Shown: positions 1-8,777, numbered from the stretch's first letter. The stretch is 64,000 nt of DNA from Rhizobium leguminosarum bv. viciae USDA 2370 (GCF_002008365.1 NZ_MRDL01000022.1:166881-230880), one strand, 5' to 3'. Made by a program: numbers and translations. Notes: a model not told the origin generated them from the letters alone.

Positions 1-177
1 TCCGGCGAGCTTGTGGATTGTGCCTACGCCCGCAAGCGGACCCGTTAACGGCAGCGTTCCGCCGACGCGGACCGGCCCTTCTTGGGCAAAAACTCTCGGC
101 ATCGAGCTGAAAGCTGCTACTGCGGCCGCAGACCCGAGGAATGCTCGTCTATTCAGTATCATGGAATTCGCACTCAT
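1..177 (-). CDS. Periplasmic binding protein of a branched-chain-amino-acid-type ABC importer (N-terminal part only)
   Basis: Reading from 177 down to the window edge gives 59 residues without a stop. They form a twin-arginine-like signal (NRRAFLGSAAAVAAF, then a likely cut after VFAQ) followed by GPVRVGGTLPLTGPLAGVG, the typical start of the mature LivJ/LivK-type binding protein (periplasmic-binding-protein type 1 fold). A GGGAGG ribosome site lies just upstream. The gene follows the dioxygenase at 237-1238 on the same strand and probably supplies the binding protein for the permease and ATPase genes at 3.3-6.6 kb. The C-terminal part lies outside the window, so ligand residues cannot be judged. 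Confidence 0.8.
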   Translation of the reverse strand, partial: MSANSMILNRRAFLGSAAAVAAFSSMPRVFAQEGPVRVGGTLPLTGPLAGVGTIHKLAG

Positions 178-236
178 CTCATCCTCCCAGATGCTTCCGG
201 CATGTCATCATCAGTCTCTGCCGCCGGCGGCAGGTC

Positions 237-1238
237 TCAGCTCTTCGCCAGCCCCTCTGCGTAGCGTTCCAGCGTCATGGGGTTCGGCATTTTCTCGGGG
301 TGTTCCAGCGGTACTCCCGTAAATTCGCTGGCCTCGAAGAACCACTTCGAGACGGCCGGCATTCCCCAATGGACATTGGTGCTAAGGGCTGCCGCGTCCC
401 AACGAATGGGCTCCAATTCCGCGTCTATCGTGGTGTAGTGATTGTTGAAGAACTCCACCCGGTGTCCATCGGGATCGCGCAGGTAGACGAATAGGACTCC
501 GGAAGGGCCATGGCGTCCAGGTCCGCGCTCAACGCTGTCCCCATATCCGTAACGACTGGCAAAATCGCACACGGCGAAGATGTCGCTGCTTTCGGGAACC
601 GTATAAGCAAAATGATGTAGCTGCGGGCCGATGCCCGGCACCAACGCCAGATCGAGGCAGACACCTTTGCGATACATGAAGTTCGCAATGAGATTGTCGC
701 CAGCCGCGATATATTCCGAAGTCCGGAAACCGAGTTCGCCGTAGAACGCGCTTAGACCCAACGGATCGGCGACCATGATCTGGCAATGATCGAGCCCCTG
801 GGCTCGGGCGCCACGATGTTCATGCACCTCGAGGAACTTACGGGGATGGACACTCATGCTGGAGCAAAGCTCGATGCGAGCGCCCGACGGGTCGCTGACG
901 AGCAAGGTCCGCCCTTGATTTCGAACGTCAACCCATTCCGCCGGAAGCCCCTTCTCATCAAAAAAGAACTTGGCCTTGTCGAGGTCCTCCTCCAGAAACA
1001 CCCGATAACCGATCCGCCTGCACGTCGGCTTCCCGACGGCAGGTGCGAGCACGAGACTGTGATGGCAGGCCTCGGACAATCCGCGAAGGTATGAAACACC
1101 GTCCGCGAATTCTGTTTCAATCAGTCCGCCGACATTGAGGTAAAAATCTCGGCTACGCTCCACATCATTAACTTCAAGCACGACGTGGCTGAAGCGCGTG
1201 ATGTTGAAGGGAGGTTTCAAATTAACAGCCGGAAGCAT
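237..1238 (-). CDS. VOC-family extradiol (catechol 2,3-dioxygenase-like) dioxygenase
   Basis: A 333-residue two-domain vicinal-oxygen-chelate protein. Domain one starts at NITRFSHVVLEVNDVERSRDFY, domain two at GLDHCQIMVADPLGLSAFY. The expected Fe(II) ligands of type I extradiol dioxygenases are visible in domain two: His about 151 (LDHCQ), His about 209 (LHHFAY) and Glu about 262 (HRVEFF). Such enzymes open catecholic rings next to the hydroxyls. Start 1238 is chosen because GAGGA stands four bases upstream and because a longer reading frame from 1304 would run through the operator at 1257-1270. It precedes the binding-protein gene and is probably controlled by the LacI-type regulator at 6949-7950. 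The exact substrate cannot be read from the sequence. Confidence 0.82.
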   Translation of the reverse strand: MLPAVNLKPPFNITRFSHVVLEVNDVERSRDFYLNVGGLIETEFADGVSYLRGLSEACHHSLVLAPAVGKPTCRRIGYRVFLEEDLDKAKFFFDEKGLPAEWVDVRNQGRTLLVSDPSGARIELCSSMSVHPRKFLEVHEHRGARAQGLDHCQIMVADPLGLSAFYGELGFRTSEYIAAGDNLIANFMYRKGVCLDLALVPGIGPQLHHFAYTVPESSDIFAVCDFASRYGYGDSVERGPGRHGPSGVLFVYLRDPDGHRVEFFNNHYTTIDAELEPIRWDAAALSTNVHWGMPAVSKWFFEASEFTGVPLEHPEKMPNPMTLERYAEGLAKS

Positions 1239-1256
1239 GTCATCCTCATCTATTTT

Positions 1257-1270
1257 TGCTAACGTTAGCA
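1257..1270. promoter_or_regulatory. LacI-type operator, site 1
   Basis: The perfect 14-bp palindrome TGCTAACGTTAGCA lies 18 bp upstream of the dioxygenase start. The same core recurs at 6651, 8765 and 9655, each time upstream of a gene of this cluster. A symmetric site with a central CG is typical of LacI-family operators. Confidence 0.8.
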
Positions 1271-1336
1271 TAAAAGGGCCGGCTCTTTTGTCAACGCCTG
1301 TCATTGAGCGCGACCGGCAACCGGCCCATCCAGAAT

Positions 1337-2692
1337 CTAACCTGCAGCAGCAACCGCGGCTGGCTTTTCAGCCAAGTCTAGCGCCGACCAGCCAGCGAAC
1401 GAAGCCTCTTTTCCAAGGGCCTCCTCGATACGGAGAACCTCGTTCCACTTGGCCATCCGCTCGGAGCGTGAGAACGATCCGACCTTGAGCTGCTTGGCAT
1501 CCCAGCCGACCGACAGATGGGCGATCGTCACATCTTCCGTCTCACCGGACCTGGCCGAAACAATTGTTCGAAAACCCGCTTTCTTGGCAACGGAGAGCGC
1601 TTCGAACGTCTCTGTTATCGTGCCCGCTTGGTTCGGCTTGATCAGCACCGCATTGGCGCTTTTATCCTTGATCGCTTCGGTTACCCGCGCCGCGTTTGTC
1701 ACGAAGAAGTCGTCGCCGATGATTTGGCATTTGGAGCCGTAGCGAGCGGTAAACTCCTTGAATCCAGCCGGATCGTCCTCAGCGAGCGGATCCTCGATAG
1801 AGACGATTGGATAGGCCTTCAACCAGCCGCCAAGCATGTCGATCATCTCGGCCGTATCGAGCTGCCGATCTTCCAATGCCAGCGAATACTTGCCCTCACG
1901 ACCGAATTCGGAGGCCGCAATGTCGAGCGATATGGCGACTTCGCCGCCCGGCTTCAGACCGGCGGCCTCGATCGAACGCACCAAGGCGTCGAGAGCTTCT
2001 TCATTGCTGGTGAAGGCAGGCCAATAGCCTCCTTCGTCCGCCACGCCCTGGAGCTTTCCGGCACGTTTCATAATGTCGCCTGCCGCGCGGTAGACTTCAG
2101 CGGTCCACTCCAAAGCCTCCGCGAAAGTCGAGGCAGCAGGGCACATGACCATGAAATCCTGGACGTCTACCCGGCGTGCTGCATGCGCTCCACCTCCAAA
2201 AATCTGGATTTCCGGCAGTGGCATCGTGATCCCCCTGTCGGAGCCCGCGAGATACCGCCAGATCGGTTGGCCGGCCGCAGCCGCTGCCGCGTGAAGCAAC
2301 GCCATCGATGTTGCCACCGATGCATTTCCACCCAGTCTGCTCCGGTTCGGGGTGCCGTCCAGCTCGATGATGGCGTGGTCCAGATCGGCTTGATCATTGG
2401 CATTCCGGCCAACCAGCAACTTGGCGATTTCTCCGTTGACGGCAGTCAGGGCCTTGTTGATCCCCAAGCCGGCAAGGGCGCTGCCGCCGTCACGAAGGTC
2501 GAGCGCCTCGCCAGTGCCGGTCGATGCACCAGCGGGTGCAATGGCCCGGCCGGTCGCACCAGAGGCCAGCTCGATCTCTACCTCAACGGTGGGCCTGCCA
2601 CGGGAATCCCAGACGCGACGGCCCTGCACTTTTCGGATTTCGGTGTTGGTCATGTTCAGTTGGTCCACAAGGTCAGATTGAAATTGGATCAT
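1337..2692 (-). CDS. Enolase-like protein (divergent paralogue of phosphopyruvate hydratase)
   Basis: About 451 residues, full enolase length. Recognisable family blocks are DSRGRPTVEVEIE, GASTG, GGGAHAARRVDVQDFM, DEGGYWP, SIEDPLAEDD, IIGDDFFVTN, VLIKPNQAGTITET and SGETEDVTIAHL. Metal ligands (Asp 257, Glu 300, Asp 327), the general-base Lys 352 and Glu 220 are kept. The usual SHRSGETED is SARSGETED here, so the substrate-binding His is Ala 380, and the flexible loop reads PAGAST rather than PSGAST. This, and its place among catabolic genes, argue for a specialised paralogue and not the glycolytic enzyme. Start 2692 has GAGG four bases upstream and sits 6 nt after the cupin stop; a start at 2653 would match the usual family N-terminus better. 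Confidence 0.8.
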   Translation of the reverse strand: MIQFQSDLVDQLNMTNTEIRKVQGRRVWDSRGRPTVEVEIELASGATGRAIAPAGASTGTGEALDLRDGGSALAGLGINKALTAVNGEIAKLLVGRNANDQADLDHAIIELDGTPNRSRLGGNASVATSMALLHAAAAAAGQPIWRYLAGSDRGITMPLPEIQIFGGGAHAARRVDVQDFMVMCPAASTFAEALEWTAEVYRAAGDIMKRAGKLQGVADEGGYWPAFTSNEEALDALVRSIEAAGLKPGGEVAISLDIAASEFGREGKYSLALEDRQLDTAEMIDMLGGWLKAYPIVSIEDPLAEDDPAGFKEFTARYGSKCQIIGDDFFVTNAARVTEAIKDKSANAVLIKPNQAGTITETFEALSVAKKAGFRTIVSARSGETEDVTIAHLSVGWDAKQLKVGSFSRSERMAKWNEVLRIEEALGKEASFAGWSALDLAEKPAAVAAAG

Positions 2693-2698
2693 CGGGCC

Positions 2699-3319
2699 TC
2701 ACAGGCCGTCATCGTAATCCGTCATATCGGGGGTCCGTGCGCCAACCAGCACCACGGCGATGGTTGCCGGTTTGTCGCTCTTGTTTCGCCAGGCGTGACG
2801 CGTTCCGTTCTGTACGAAGGCGTCGAATTGGCGCAAACGGGTCTCATTGCCACCGTCGAGTTCCATCCAGATCTCGCCGTCCAGAACAATTCCATAATCG
2901 ACGGTGGGAGTTTGATGTTTGCCATCCGGCTCGAAGCGCTCGGCCAAACCTGGACTGACCGCCATGTTCTCCGCGAGTGCCGCCGGACCATCAAAATCCG
3001 GAGACATAAAAACGGCATCTGGTGGGAACGTTAGCACTAGGAAGCGGGTTTCGCCGGGCTCCGGAACGAAGCTTGTGACCAGCGGAGTTGGATCGGTTCC
3101 GTTGAATGGAATGGCCGTGGACGTCGAAGTCGACCAGATCATCCGCGATACCAATCCAGGGACCGTCCTGAATATGTCTGTGCGGGGAACGGCGCCGTCC
3201 TGGGCGAACCGGGCAGCACCCTGACTGCCGTGTTCCGTCACGACGCGCCGGAGATGTGAGGGAACTCTCCCGTTCGAATTTTCAGATACCAAGATACGCC
3301 TCCCTGATGCTTGGATCAT
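2699..3319 (-). CDS. Cupin-domain protein
   Basis: About 206 residues with one recognisable C-terminal cupin barrel (HQTPTVDYGIVLDGEIWMEL, then NGTRHAWRNKSDKPATI). The first cupin motif is incomplete: a His and a possible Asp are present but the classical HxH plus Glu is not, so metal binding is uncertain. The frame opens at 3319, inside the end of livF (3282). A TTG at 3292 preceded by GGGAGG six bases away is an equally good start and would overlap livF by only 11 bases. It sits between livF and the enolase paralogue in one run of minus-strand genes. Role in the pathway unknown; cupins here may be dioxygenases, isomerases or simple binding proteins. Confidence 0.7.
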   Translation of the reverse strand: MIQASGRRILVSENSNGRVPSHLRRVVTEHGSQGAARFAQDGAVPRTDIFRTVPGLVSRMIWSTSTSTAIPFNGTDPTPLVTSFVPEPGETRFLVLTFPPDAVFMSPDFDGPAALAENMAVSPGLAERFEPDGKHQTPTVDYGIVLDGEIWMELDGGNETRLRQFDAFVQNGTRHAWRNKSDKPATIAVVLVGARTPDMTDYDDGL

Positions 3320-3989
3320 TGATGAGAACCTCCGGCGCTCCGGAGGCCGTTACGCGGCCTTGCTCGATCACGTAGGCCTGATGGGCAATTTCTAGCGCCT
3401 TGTTCACGTTCTGCTCGACGAGCAGCACCGCTACGCCTCGCTCATTGATCATCTGGATGATTTTGAACATTTCCCCGACGATCAAAGGCGACAGCCCGAG
3501 CGACGGCTCGTCCATGAGCAAGACGCGCGGCTTGGCCATCAGGCCACGGCCGATCGCAACCATTTGCTGCTGCCCACCAGACAAGGAGCCCGCCAACGAA
3601 TCCTGGCGCTCTTTCAGAATAGGGAAAAGCTGAAACACCTCAGCGAGCGTGGCGTCGCGCTCCGCCCGAGCGACCGAGCGGTAGGCACCGAGCAACAGAT
3701 TGTCGAGGACCGTCATCGCCGTGAAGAGACGGCGCCCTTCCGGGACCACTGCTATGCCGTAATCGCAGACCCGATGGCTCGGCACCTTGGAAACGTCGTT
3801 ACCCTCGATAACGATCTTTCCTTTGTGCGGCCGGAGAATTCCGGCGATGGCATTGACCAGCGTGCTCTTCCCTGCGCCGTTCGGACCGACCACCGAAACG
3901 ATCTCGCCTGGCTTTACACTGATAGACAGGTCCCACAGAGCAATCGCATCTCCGTAGCCGACCTCGATCTTATCGACCTCAAGCAGCAT
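3282..3989 (-). CDS. livF: ABC importer ATP-binding protein, LivF type
   Basis: A 235-residue ATPase with Walker A GPNGAGKST, signature LSGGQQQMVAIGRGL, Walker B VLLMDEPSLGLSP and the C-terminal VIEQGRVTASG typical of LivF. It should couple ATP hydrolysis to transport at the cytoplasmic face of the inner membrane together with the LivG half of the upstream fused gene. Its start overlaps the end of that gene by 11 bases, indicating translational coupling. All catalytic motifs look intact. The ligand need not be an amino acid: this importer family also moves aromatic acids and amides in rhizobia. Confidence 0.9.
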   Translation of the reverse strand: MLLEVDKIEVGYGDAIALWDLSISVKPGEIVSVVGPNGAGKSTLVNAIAGILRPHKGKIVIEGNDVSKVPSHRVCDYGIAVVPEGRRLFTAMTVLDNLLLGAYRSVARAERDATLAEVFQLFPILKERQDSLAGSLSGGQQQMVAIGRGLMAKPRVLLMDEPSLGLSPLIVGEMFKIIQMINERGVAVLLVEQNVNKALEIAHQAYVIEQGRVTASGAPEVLINDPSIREAYLGI

Positions 3990-5721
3990 GACTGGCCCCC
4001 AAGTATACGCTGACCACAGCGGGATCTCTCATCGTTTCGCTTGGATGCCCAAGCGCCAGGACCTTGCCTTGATCCAGTACCGCGACGCGGTCCGCCAAGG
4101 CGACAACCGCCCGCATGAGGTGTTCAACGAAGATGATCGTCGTACCGCCAGCCTTGATCCGCTTGATCATTTCAACCGCGTGGTCGACCTCGGCCGGATT
4201 CAAGCCACAGAGCACCTCATCAAGCAGAAGCAGACGCGGTTTTGCGGCCAGCGCTCTCGCGAATTCGACAAACTTTCGGTCATGCAGGTTCAATGCTGCG
4301 GGGAGCACGCCGGCCTTCTCAGCCAGGCCGGTAAAGGCGAGCGCCTCCCTGGTAACTGCGTCGACCACAGCCGCGCCCATGCCATCTGCGCTACCAAATT
4401 TGGCGCAGAGCTGAACGTTTTCGAGGACGGTCAGATTATCGAACAAGCGCGGGATCTGGTATGTCCGCGCCACGCCCTGCTGCGCGATCAGATGTGGTGA
4501 CCGACCGGAAATCTCCTCGCCTTCCAATGTGATCGTACCGGAGGTCATGGTGTAGTGGCCGCTGATCATGTTGATCAATGTGGACTTGCCGGAGCCATTC
4601 GGCCCAACCAGAGCCAGGATTTCACCCCGCCAAACGTCCAGCGTCACGCCAGTCAAGGCGCGGATACCACCGAACGATTTGGTGACATTCTCGCATTTGA
4701 GAAGCACCGGACCGGAACCTGCTGCGGCTAGAGGCGCGAACTGAGTAACGGCCTGAGCAGCCGTCTCCGGTGCGCCACTTCCGCCGCGCCTGTCGGCAAA
4801 CCTGCGAATAAGGCTGGGGACGATGCCGGACGGCAGCACCAGGATTACAACTATCAGTGCAAGAGCAACGCCGGCACGGCCGAATTCCGCATGAGCGCCG
4901 CTGACGATAGCGCTCTGCAACACGGTGATGATGACCGCGCCGATCGCAGGCCCAGCCCAATGGCGAGCGCCGCCGAGGATGCTCATGAGCACGACATAGA
5001 GAGGAACGGTCACCGCAAACGTCTCGCCAACCGTGACGTAGCCTACATATACGGCGTGAATCGCACCCATTCCGCCTGCAAGTGCCGACGAAATCGCAAA
5101 CGAGATCAGCTTATAGCGAAATGTCGGAACGCCTTTGACCTCTGCAACGTCTTCATCGTCGTGGATTGCGAGCAGGCCCTGACCGAATTTACTGTGAAAG
5201 ATGAAGTAGGATGTCGCCAGCGAAGCAAGAACCGCGATAAGCCCGAACATGTAAAGGGAGCCGGACGCCGTCACACCGATCATCGGGATTTCGATCCCCG
5301 AGAGGAATACGCCCGTGCCCGAGTCCAGCGAGGTGTTTGACACAATGGCCGCGACGACGAACGTCACCGACAGCGTCAGCAGCGCGAAGAACTCACCGCG
5401 CAGAGCTGCGGAACGAAAGACAACCAAGCCAATCAGAGCGGCGATCGCGGCCGCCAGCAGCGCTGCAGCAGGTATCGTCGCGACGAAAGGCCACGACAAC
5501 TGCGTCGTCAGCGTGGCGGTTGTGTAGACACCAATCCCGAAAAATGCTGCGTGACCAAAACTCCAGTAACCCGTGTAACCGCTCAGGATGCCCCAGCTCG
5601 TCGCCAGCACGACCCAGAAGAAGATGATGTACAGATAGGAAAGGTAGTAATCCGCCATTCCCAGGTAAGGCAGCAGAGCCAGGACCGCTACGATAGGCGC
5701 CGTGATTAGAAGCTTTTTCAT
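3979..5721 (-). CDS. Fused ABC importer permease and ATPase (LivM-LivG)
   Basis: A 580-residue protein starting MKKLLITAPIVAVLALLPYLG. Roughly residues 1-310 are a LivM-type permease with many membrane segments and the family block SGYTGYWSFGHAAFFGIGVY. A linker rich in Ala and Gly follows. From about residue 335 there is a LivG-type ATPase: Walker A GPNGSGKST, the LivG feature GVARTYQIPRLFDNLTVLENV, and LLLLDEVLCGLNPAE. The usual LSGG signature is replaced by the diverged NLHDRKFVEFARAL, common in LivG-like proteins. Start 5721 lies 2 nt after the livH stop (TGACTATG), so the two are coupled; the frame extends further upstream only inside livH. Permease-ATPase fusions of this type are known but a minority. 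Confidence 0.88.
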   Translation of the reverse strand: MKKLLITAPIVAVLALLPYLGMADYYLSYLYIIFFWVVLATSWGILSGYTGYWSFGHAAFFGIGVYTTATLTTQLSWPFVATIPAAALLAAAIAALIGLVVFRSAALRGEFFALLTLSVTFVVAAIVSNTSLDSGTGVFLSGIEIPMIGVTASGSLYMFGLIAVLASLATSYFIFHSKFGQGLLAIHDDEDVAEVKGVPTFRYKLISFAISSALAGGMGAIHAVYVGYVTVGETFAVTVPLYVVLMSILGGARHWAGPAIGAVIITVLQSAIVSGAHAEFGRAGVALALIVVILVLPSGIVPSLIRRFADRRGGSGAPETAAQAVTQFAPLAAAGSGPVLLKCENVTKSFGGIRALTGVTLDVWRGEILALVGPNGSGKSTLINMISGHYTMTSGTITLEGEEISGRSPHLIAQQGVARTYQIPRLFDNLTVLENVQLCAKFGSADGMGAAVVDAVTREALAFTGLAEKAGVLPAALNLHDRKFVEFARALAAKPRLLLLDEVLCGLNPAEVDHAVEMIKRIKAGGTTIIFVEHLMRAVVALADRVAVLDQGKVLALGHPSETMRDPAVVSVYLGASHAA

Positions 5722-5723
5722 AG

Positions 5724-6575
5724 TCAAATCACCGGTTTGCGCAAGAGGATGACGATGAGCACGCTGAATGCTACGAGCGGCGCCCAAGCGGGATTCACAA
5801 CGGACATGGTAAGGCTTTCGGCCACGCCAATCAGCATTCCGGCGCCCAGCGCACCGATGGGGCTGCCCAATCCTCCAATGATGGCGACGGCAAATACGAC
5901 CCCTATCCAGGCCTCGATTTGAGATGGTGCCAAAGTTCCGATCAGGGCGATGAAAACACCCGCGATACCCGCTGTCGCAGAGCAAAGGCCAGCCAGAATA
6001 TATGACACGCGAGCAGAATTGATGCCGAAGGCTGACGCTACGGGGGCGTCATGAGCGGCCGCACGCAGCGCCTTTCCGAGCATGGTCTTGTTCAACGCGT
6101 ACCAAGCCACTCCAGCAAGCACCCCGGCGCAAACAAAAGCGGAAAGATCCAGCACGGGCACAAAGATCGGACCGAGCCGGATGGTGGTCTGGGCATAGGG
6201 TGTTTCATAACGAAGGAAGTCAGCCGACCAGATCCATTGGATCAGCGACTCGATCAGGATCGTGACGCCGAACGTCACCAGGAGAGACGCGAATTCCTTC
6301 ACCTGAAAGCGTACGAACACACTGTGCAGCGCAACGCCGAGCGCGAAAAACAGCGGCGCGATCACCAGAACGCTCAAATATGCCGGGACGCCATAAACGG
6401 TGCCAAACTGATAGGTCAGGTAAGCGCCAAGGAACGCCAGCGCGAAGTGACTGAGGTTCACCAGCTTCAACAAGCCCCAGCTCAGGCTGAGACCCATCGC
6501 CAGCAGGCCATAGATCCCACCCAGCAAGACGCCACCAACAGCGGATTGCAAGAAAAGAGCAAGGGTCATCAGCAT
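5724..6575 (-). CDS. livH: ABC importer permease, LivH type
   Basis: A 283-residue integral membrane protein with the LivH hallmarks GGVLLGGIYGLLAMGLSLSWGLLKLVNLSH near the N-terminus and GLGSPIGALGAGMLIGVAES near the C-terminus. It should form half of the inner-membrane channel with the LivM domain of the next gene. Start 6575 is chosen over a longer frame because AAGGA stands five bases upstream and because the longer frame crosses the operator at 6650-6663. It is the first gene of the run livH, livM-livG, livF, cupin, enolase paralogue. Confidence 0.9.
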   Translation of the reverse strand: MLMTLALFLQSAVGGVLLGGIYGLLAMGLSLSWGLLKLVNLSHFALAFLGAYLTYQFGTVYGVPAYLSVLVIAPLFFALGVALHSVFVRFQVKEFASLLVTFGVTILIESLIQWIWSADFLRYETPYAQTTIRLGPIFVPVLDLSAFVCAGVLAGVAWYALNKTMLGKALRAAAHDAPVASAFGINSARVSYILAGLCSATAGIAGVFIALIGTLAPSQIEAWIGVVFAVAIIGGLGSPIGALGAGMLIGVAESLTMSVVNPAWAPLVAFSVLIVILLRKPVI

Positions 6576-6649
6576 CCACGTCCTTCTGTGGATACGATGA
6601 TCGGTTCCAGGAGCACCAGACCATCCATACGTTATGCCTCCTCCATTTG

Positions 6650-6663
6650 CGCTAACGTTAGCA
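6650..6663. promoter_or_regulatory. LacI-type operator, site 2
   Basis: The core GCTAACGTTAGC (6651-6662) lies 75 bp upstream of livH. The symmetry extends outward to TTG and CAA with one unpaired base on each side. It would control the transport and enolase operon. Confidence 0.8.
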
Positions 6664-6909
6664 CAAATATTCGTCCCACAACGAAGCCTCTGTGTCAACA
6701 GCATTCCGCAGGTTAATTCGTTGGCGGGTCCTTCTGCGAGCGCGGGGACACCAGGTAAAATATCTAAAATTTTTAGATCAACAGTTTGAAAATATAGAAA
6801 TTTATAAACGCATCTTGATCATCGCGCCGATGCATCAGGGGCGAAAATTCGAGCACGTTGATTTGGCATAATCGTTTGCGATTTCGGAGTTTGACAACCG
6901 GGGCGTCAA

Positions 6910-6923
6910 TGCTATCGTTGGCG
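6910..6923. promoter_or_regulatory. Possible degenerate operator before the LacI-type gene
   Basis: TGCTATCGTTGGCG matches 11 of 14 positions of the operator found at four other places and lies 25 bp upstream of the regulator start. It could give weak autoregulation. A single partial match is weak evidence. Confidence 0.4.
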
Positions 6924-6948
6924 AAAGTGATCATTAGAGCCAAGCACA

Positions 6949-7950
6949 ATGGTAACAATTAAAGATATCGCCGCCACACTGCAAGTTTCACCTTCAACCG
7001 TAGGTCGCGCTCTTGCCGACGATCGACGCATCAGCGTCGAGATGAAGCGAAAGGTGAACGAAGCTGCAACTCAAGCGGGGTACGTTGCCAATCGTTCCGC
7101 ACGCATGATGCGTGGGGTTCAGAGCAATCTCGTTGGGCTGATCGTCCCAGATATCCGGAACAGCTTTTATTCAACTATTGCCCATGCTCTCTCGCGGTGC
7201 CTTCTTTCAGCGAATTACCAGCTGACCTTGTGTGAAACCGATGACGACAGAATGCACGAGCTTCGCCACATCAAGGAACTCACAAGCGTCAACGTCGCCG
7301 GGATCATTCTGGTCCCGAGCGCAAAACCTCATCCGGATTCTGCGCGAATCCTGAAGATGACGCCTCACATCCAACTGCTGCGAAAGGCACCGCTGCTCGG
7401 CGAACAATGGTTTGGGATTGATGACAGACGGGCGCTTTACGAAAGCACTGAACATATCATCAATGAAGGTCACAAACGGATCGCTTATATCGGCGGCACG
7501 GAAGAGCTTCCCACTGGCGCAGCCCGCGTGCAGGGTTTCCGGGATGCGGTGAAGAGCTCCGGCCAGACGATCACCGTTCATGAGGAACTGGGCGCGCCTT
7601 CGTCACCCGAATTCGGACGCGAGGCCGTGCGTCGCCTTCTTTCCTTAAAGGATCGACCGACGGCGCTTGTGATCGGTGCGGTACAAAACACTTCCGGAGT
7701 CATTGATGAAATACAGGACCAGGCTTTGCGCGTTCCCCGCGACATTTCCGTCATCGGGTTTGGCGATGAACTTGGGTATCGGTGGTGGGGGCCGGGACTT
7801 ACGACAGTCCAGTTGCCTGTTTCGGAGTTGGCAACGGCTTGTGGGCTCTGGTTCCTGCATCATCTTCAGAACAAGGGCGACCTAAGCAAGCCCTACAGCT
7901 TCATCTCTCCGCCCCAGTTGATCATTCGCGGCAGCACGAGCGCTCCGTGA
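6949..7950 (+). CDS. LacI-family transcriptional regulator
   Basis: A 333-residue protein. Residues 1-55 are a LacI helix-turn-helix and hinge region (VTIKDIAATLQVSPSTVGRAL, then AGYVANRSARMM). The remainder is a periplasmic-binding-protein-like ligand domain (NLVGLIVPDIRNSFYS, AYIGGTEELPTGAARVQGF, DISVIGFGDE). It is transcribed away from livH. It is the obvious reader of the GCTAACGTTAGC palindromes in front of the surrounding genes, and would normally repress them until a pathway compound binds. The inducer is unknown. Confidence 0.92.
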   Translation: MVTIKDIAATLQVSPSTVGRALADDRRISVEMKRKVNEAATQAGYVANRSARMMRGVQSNLVGLIVPDIRNSFYSTIAHALSRCLLSANYQLTLCETDDDRMHELRHIKELTSVNVAGIILVPSAKPHPDSARILKMTPHIQLLRKAPLLGEQWFGIDDRRALYESTEHIINEGHKRIAYIGGTEELPTGAARVQGFRDAVKSSGQTITVHEELGAPSSPEFGREAVRRLLSLKDRPTALVIGAVQNTSGVIDEIQDQALRVPRDISVIGFGDELGYRWWGPGLTTVQLPVSELATACGLWFLHHLQNKGDLSKPYSFISPPQLIIRGSTSAP

Positions 7951-7995
7951 AACGCCGGCAGGATGTCGATCTCCCGCAGCAAGCCGCCAAATCAG

Positions 7996-8031
7996 AGAGA
8001 GGCGCCCGTCCGGCGACGTGCACCTCTCTTT
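7996..8031 (+). terminator. Possible terminator after the LacI-type gene
   Basis: AGAGAGG at 7996-8002 pairs with CCTCTCT at 8023-8029, followed by TT; the loop is long (20 nt) with little inner pairing and the T run is short, so it is a weak candidate. Confidence 0.4.
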
Positions 8032-8156
8032 GATTGGCTGCGATTCATCCCATATCCCCGGGCCGGACGCTGAAAGCTCTGGAATGATCTTGATGAGACG
8101 CCGCCAAAACTATGCGGCAAGCCGAGGCGGACGCCGCTTCCACGCCGCCCGCTTGC

Positions 8157-8690
8157 TCACCGGTACCCTTCCTCAAGGTCGATTTTCAACGCGCCCATGA
8201 GACGAACACCGGAATTGTACCAGGCGACGTTGATTGCGAGTTCGACAAGCTGCTTCTCCGACAGGAACTTTGCAATCCCGTTCCACACTTCATCGGAAAC
8301 ATCGACGTGCAGCGTGGAGTCCTTGGCAAAGGCCATCACAGCCTTTTCCTGCTCGTTAAAAAGGCTCGAGGTCTCGAAGTCCGGAATTGCTTGAAACTGC
8401 TCTTCCGTCAGGCCTGCCTTGAGGCCATGAGAATGGTGATGCTTCACCTCGTACTCGGAATTTGTGCAGTATCCGACAGTAAGGATCGCCATCTCACGCA
8501 GCTTCGGGCTGAGGTCAGCAGCCCGGACCGCGTTTGCGTAGGTCAAGAAGTCGTCGAGGATCGCGGGAGCATTGGCGAGCGCAAGGAAAATATTTCCGGT
8601 CGGAACCTTCCTCTCCTTCAGCAGGCGCTCATTGAGCGTGGGTTGCGTCTCGGCCAGTTCGGTATTCGGGATATATTTTACTCGTGCCAT
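8157..8690 (-). CDS. Carboxymuconolactone-decarboxylase/AhpD-like protein
   Basis: A 177-residue helical protein with the family segment LREMAILTVGYCTNSEYEVKHHHSHGLKAGL. The AhpD redox pair CxxC is not present (only one Cys, GYCTNSEY), so a peroxidase-partner role is unlikely and a decarboxylase/lactonase-like or uncharacterised role is more probable. Start 8690 (MARVKYIP) has GGAG two bases upstream, which is close; the frame is open to 8717. It is transcribed alone on the minus strand with its own operator copy at 8764-8777, 74 bp upstream, and therefore belongs to the same regulon as the dioxygenase and transporter. Confidence 0.8.
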   Translation of the reverse strand: MARVKYIPNTELAETQPTLNERLLKERKVPTGNIFLALANAPAILDDFLTYANAVRAADLSPKLREMAILTVGYCTNSEYEVKHHHSHGLKAGLTEEQFQAIPDFETSSLFNEQEKAVMAFAKDSTLHVDVSDEVWNGIAKFLSEKQLVELAINVAWYNSGVRLMGALKIDLEEGYR

Positions 8691-8763
8691 TTCTCCGCCC
8701 TCAGCTTGTCTTCGCAAATCTTCCTGCCCGAAGGTCTATGGTCAAAACCGGCCCTCGGCCAAA

Positions 8764-8777
8764 TGCTAACGTTAGCA
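8764..8777. promoter_or_regulatory. LacI-type operator, site 3
   Basis: TGCTAACGTTAGCA, identical to site 1, with perfect symmetry extending to 18 bp (8762-8779, AA..TT added). It stands upstream of the carboxymuconolactone-decarboxylase-like gene, between that gene and the end of the fumarylacetoacetate-hydrolase-family gene. Confidence 0.8.

Noticed and set aside
1517..3034. 505-codon plus-strand frame across the enolase and cupin genes
   Set aside because: The opposite strand encodes two proteins with clear motifs; this frame shows none and has no ribosome site.
6773..6958. 61-codon minus-strand frame between livH and the LacI-type gene
   Set aside because: Overlaps the LacI start and probable promoters; no ribosome site or similarity.
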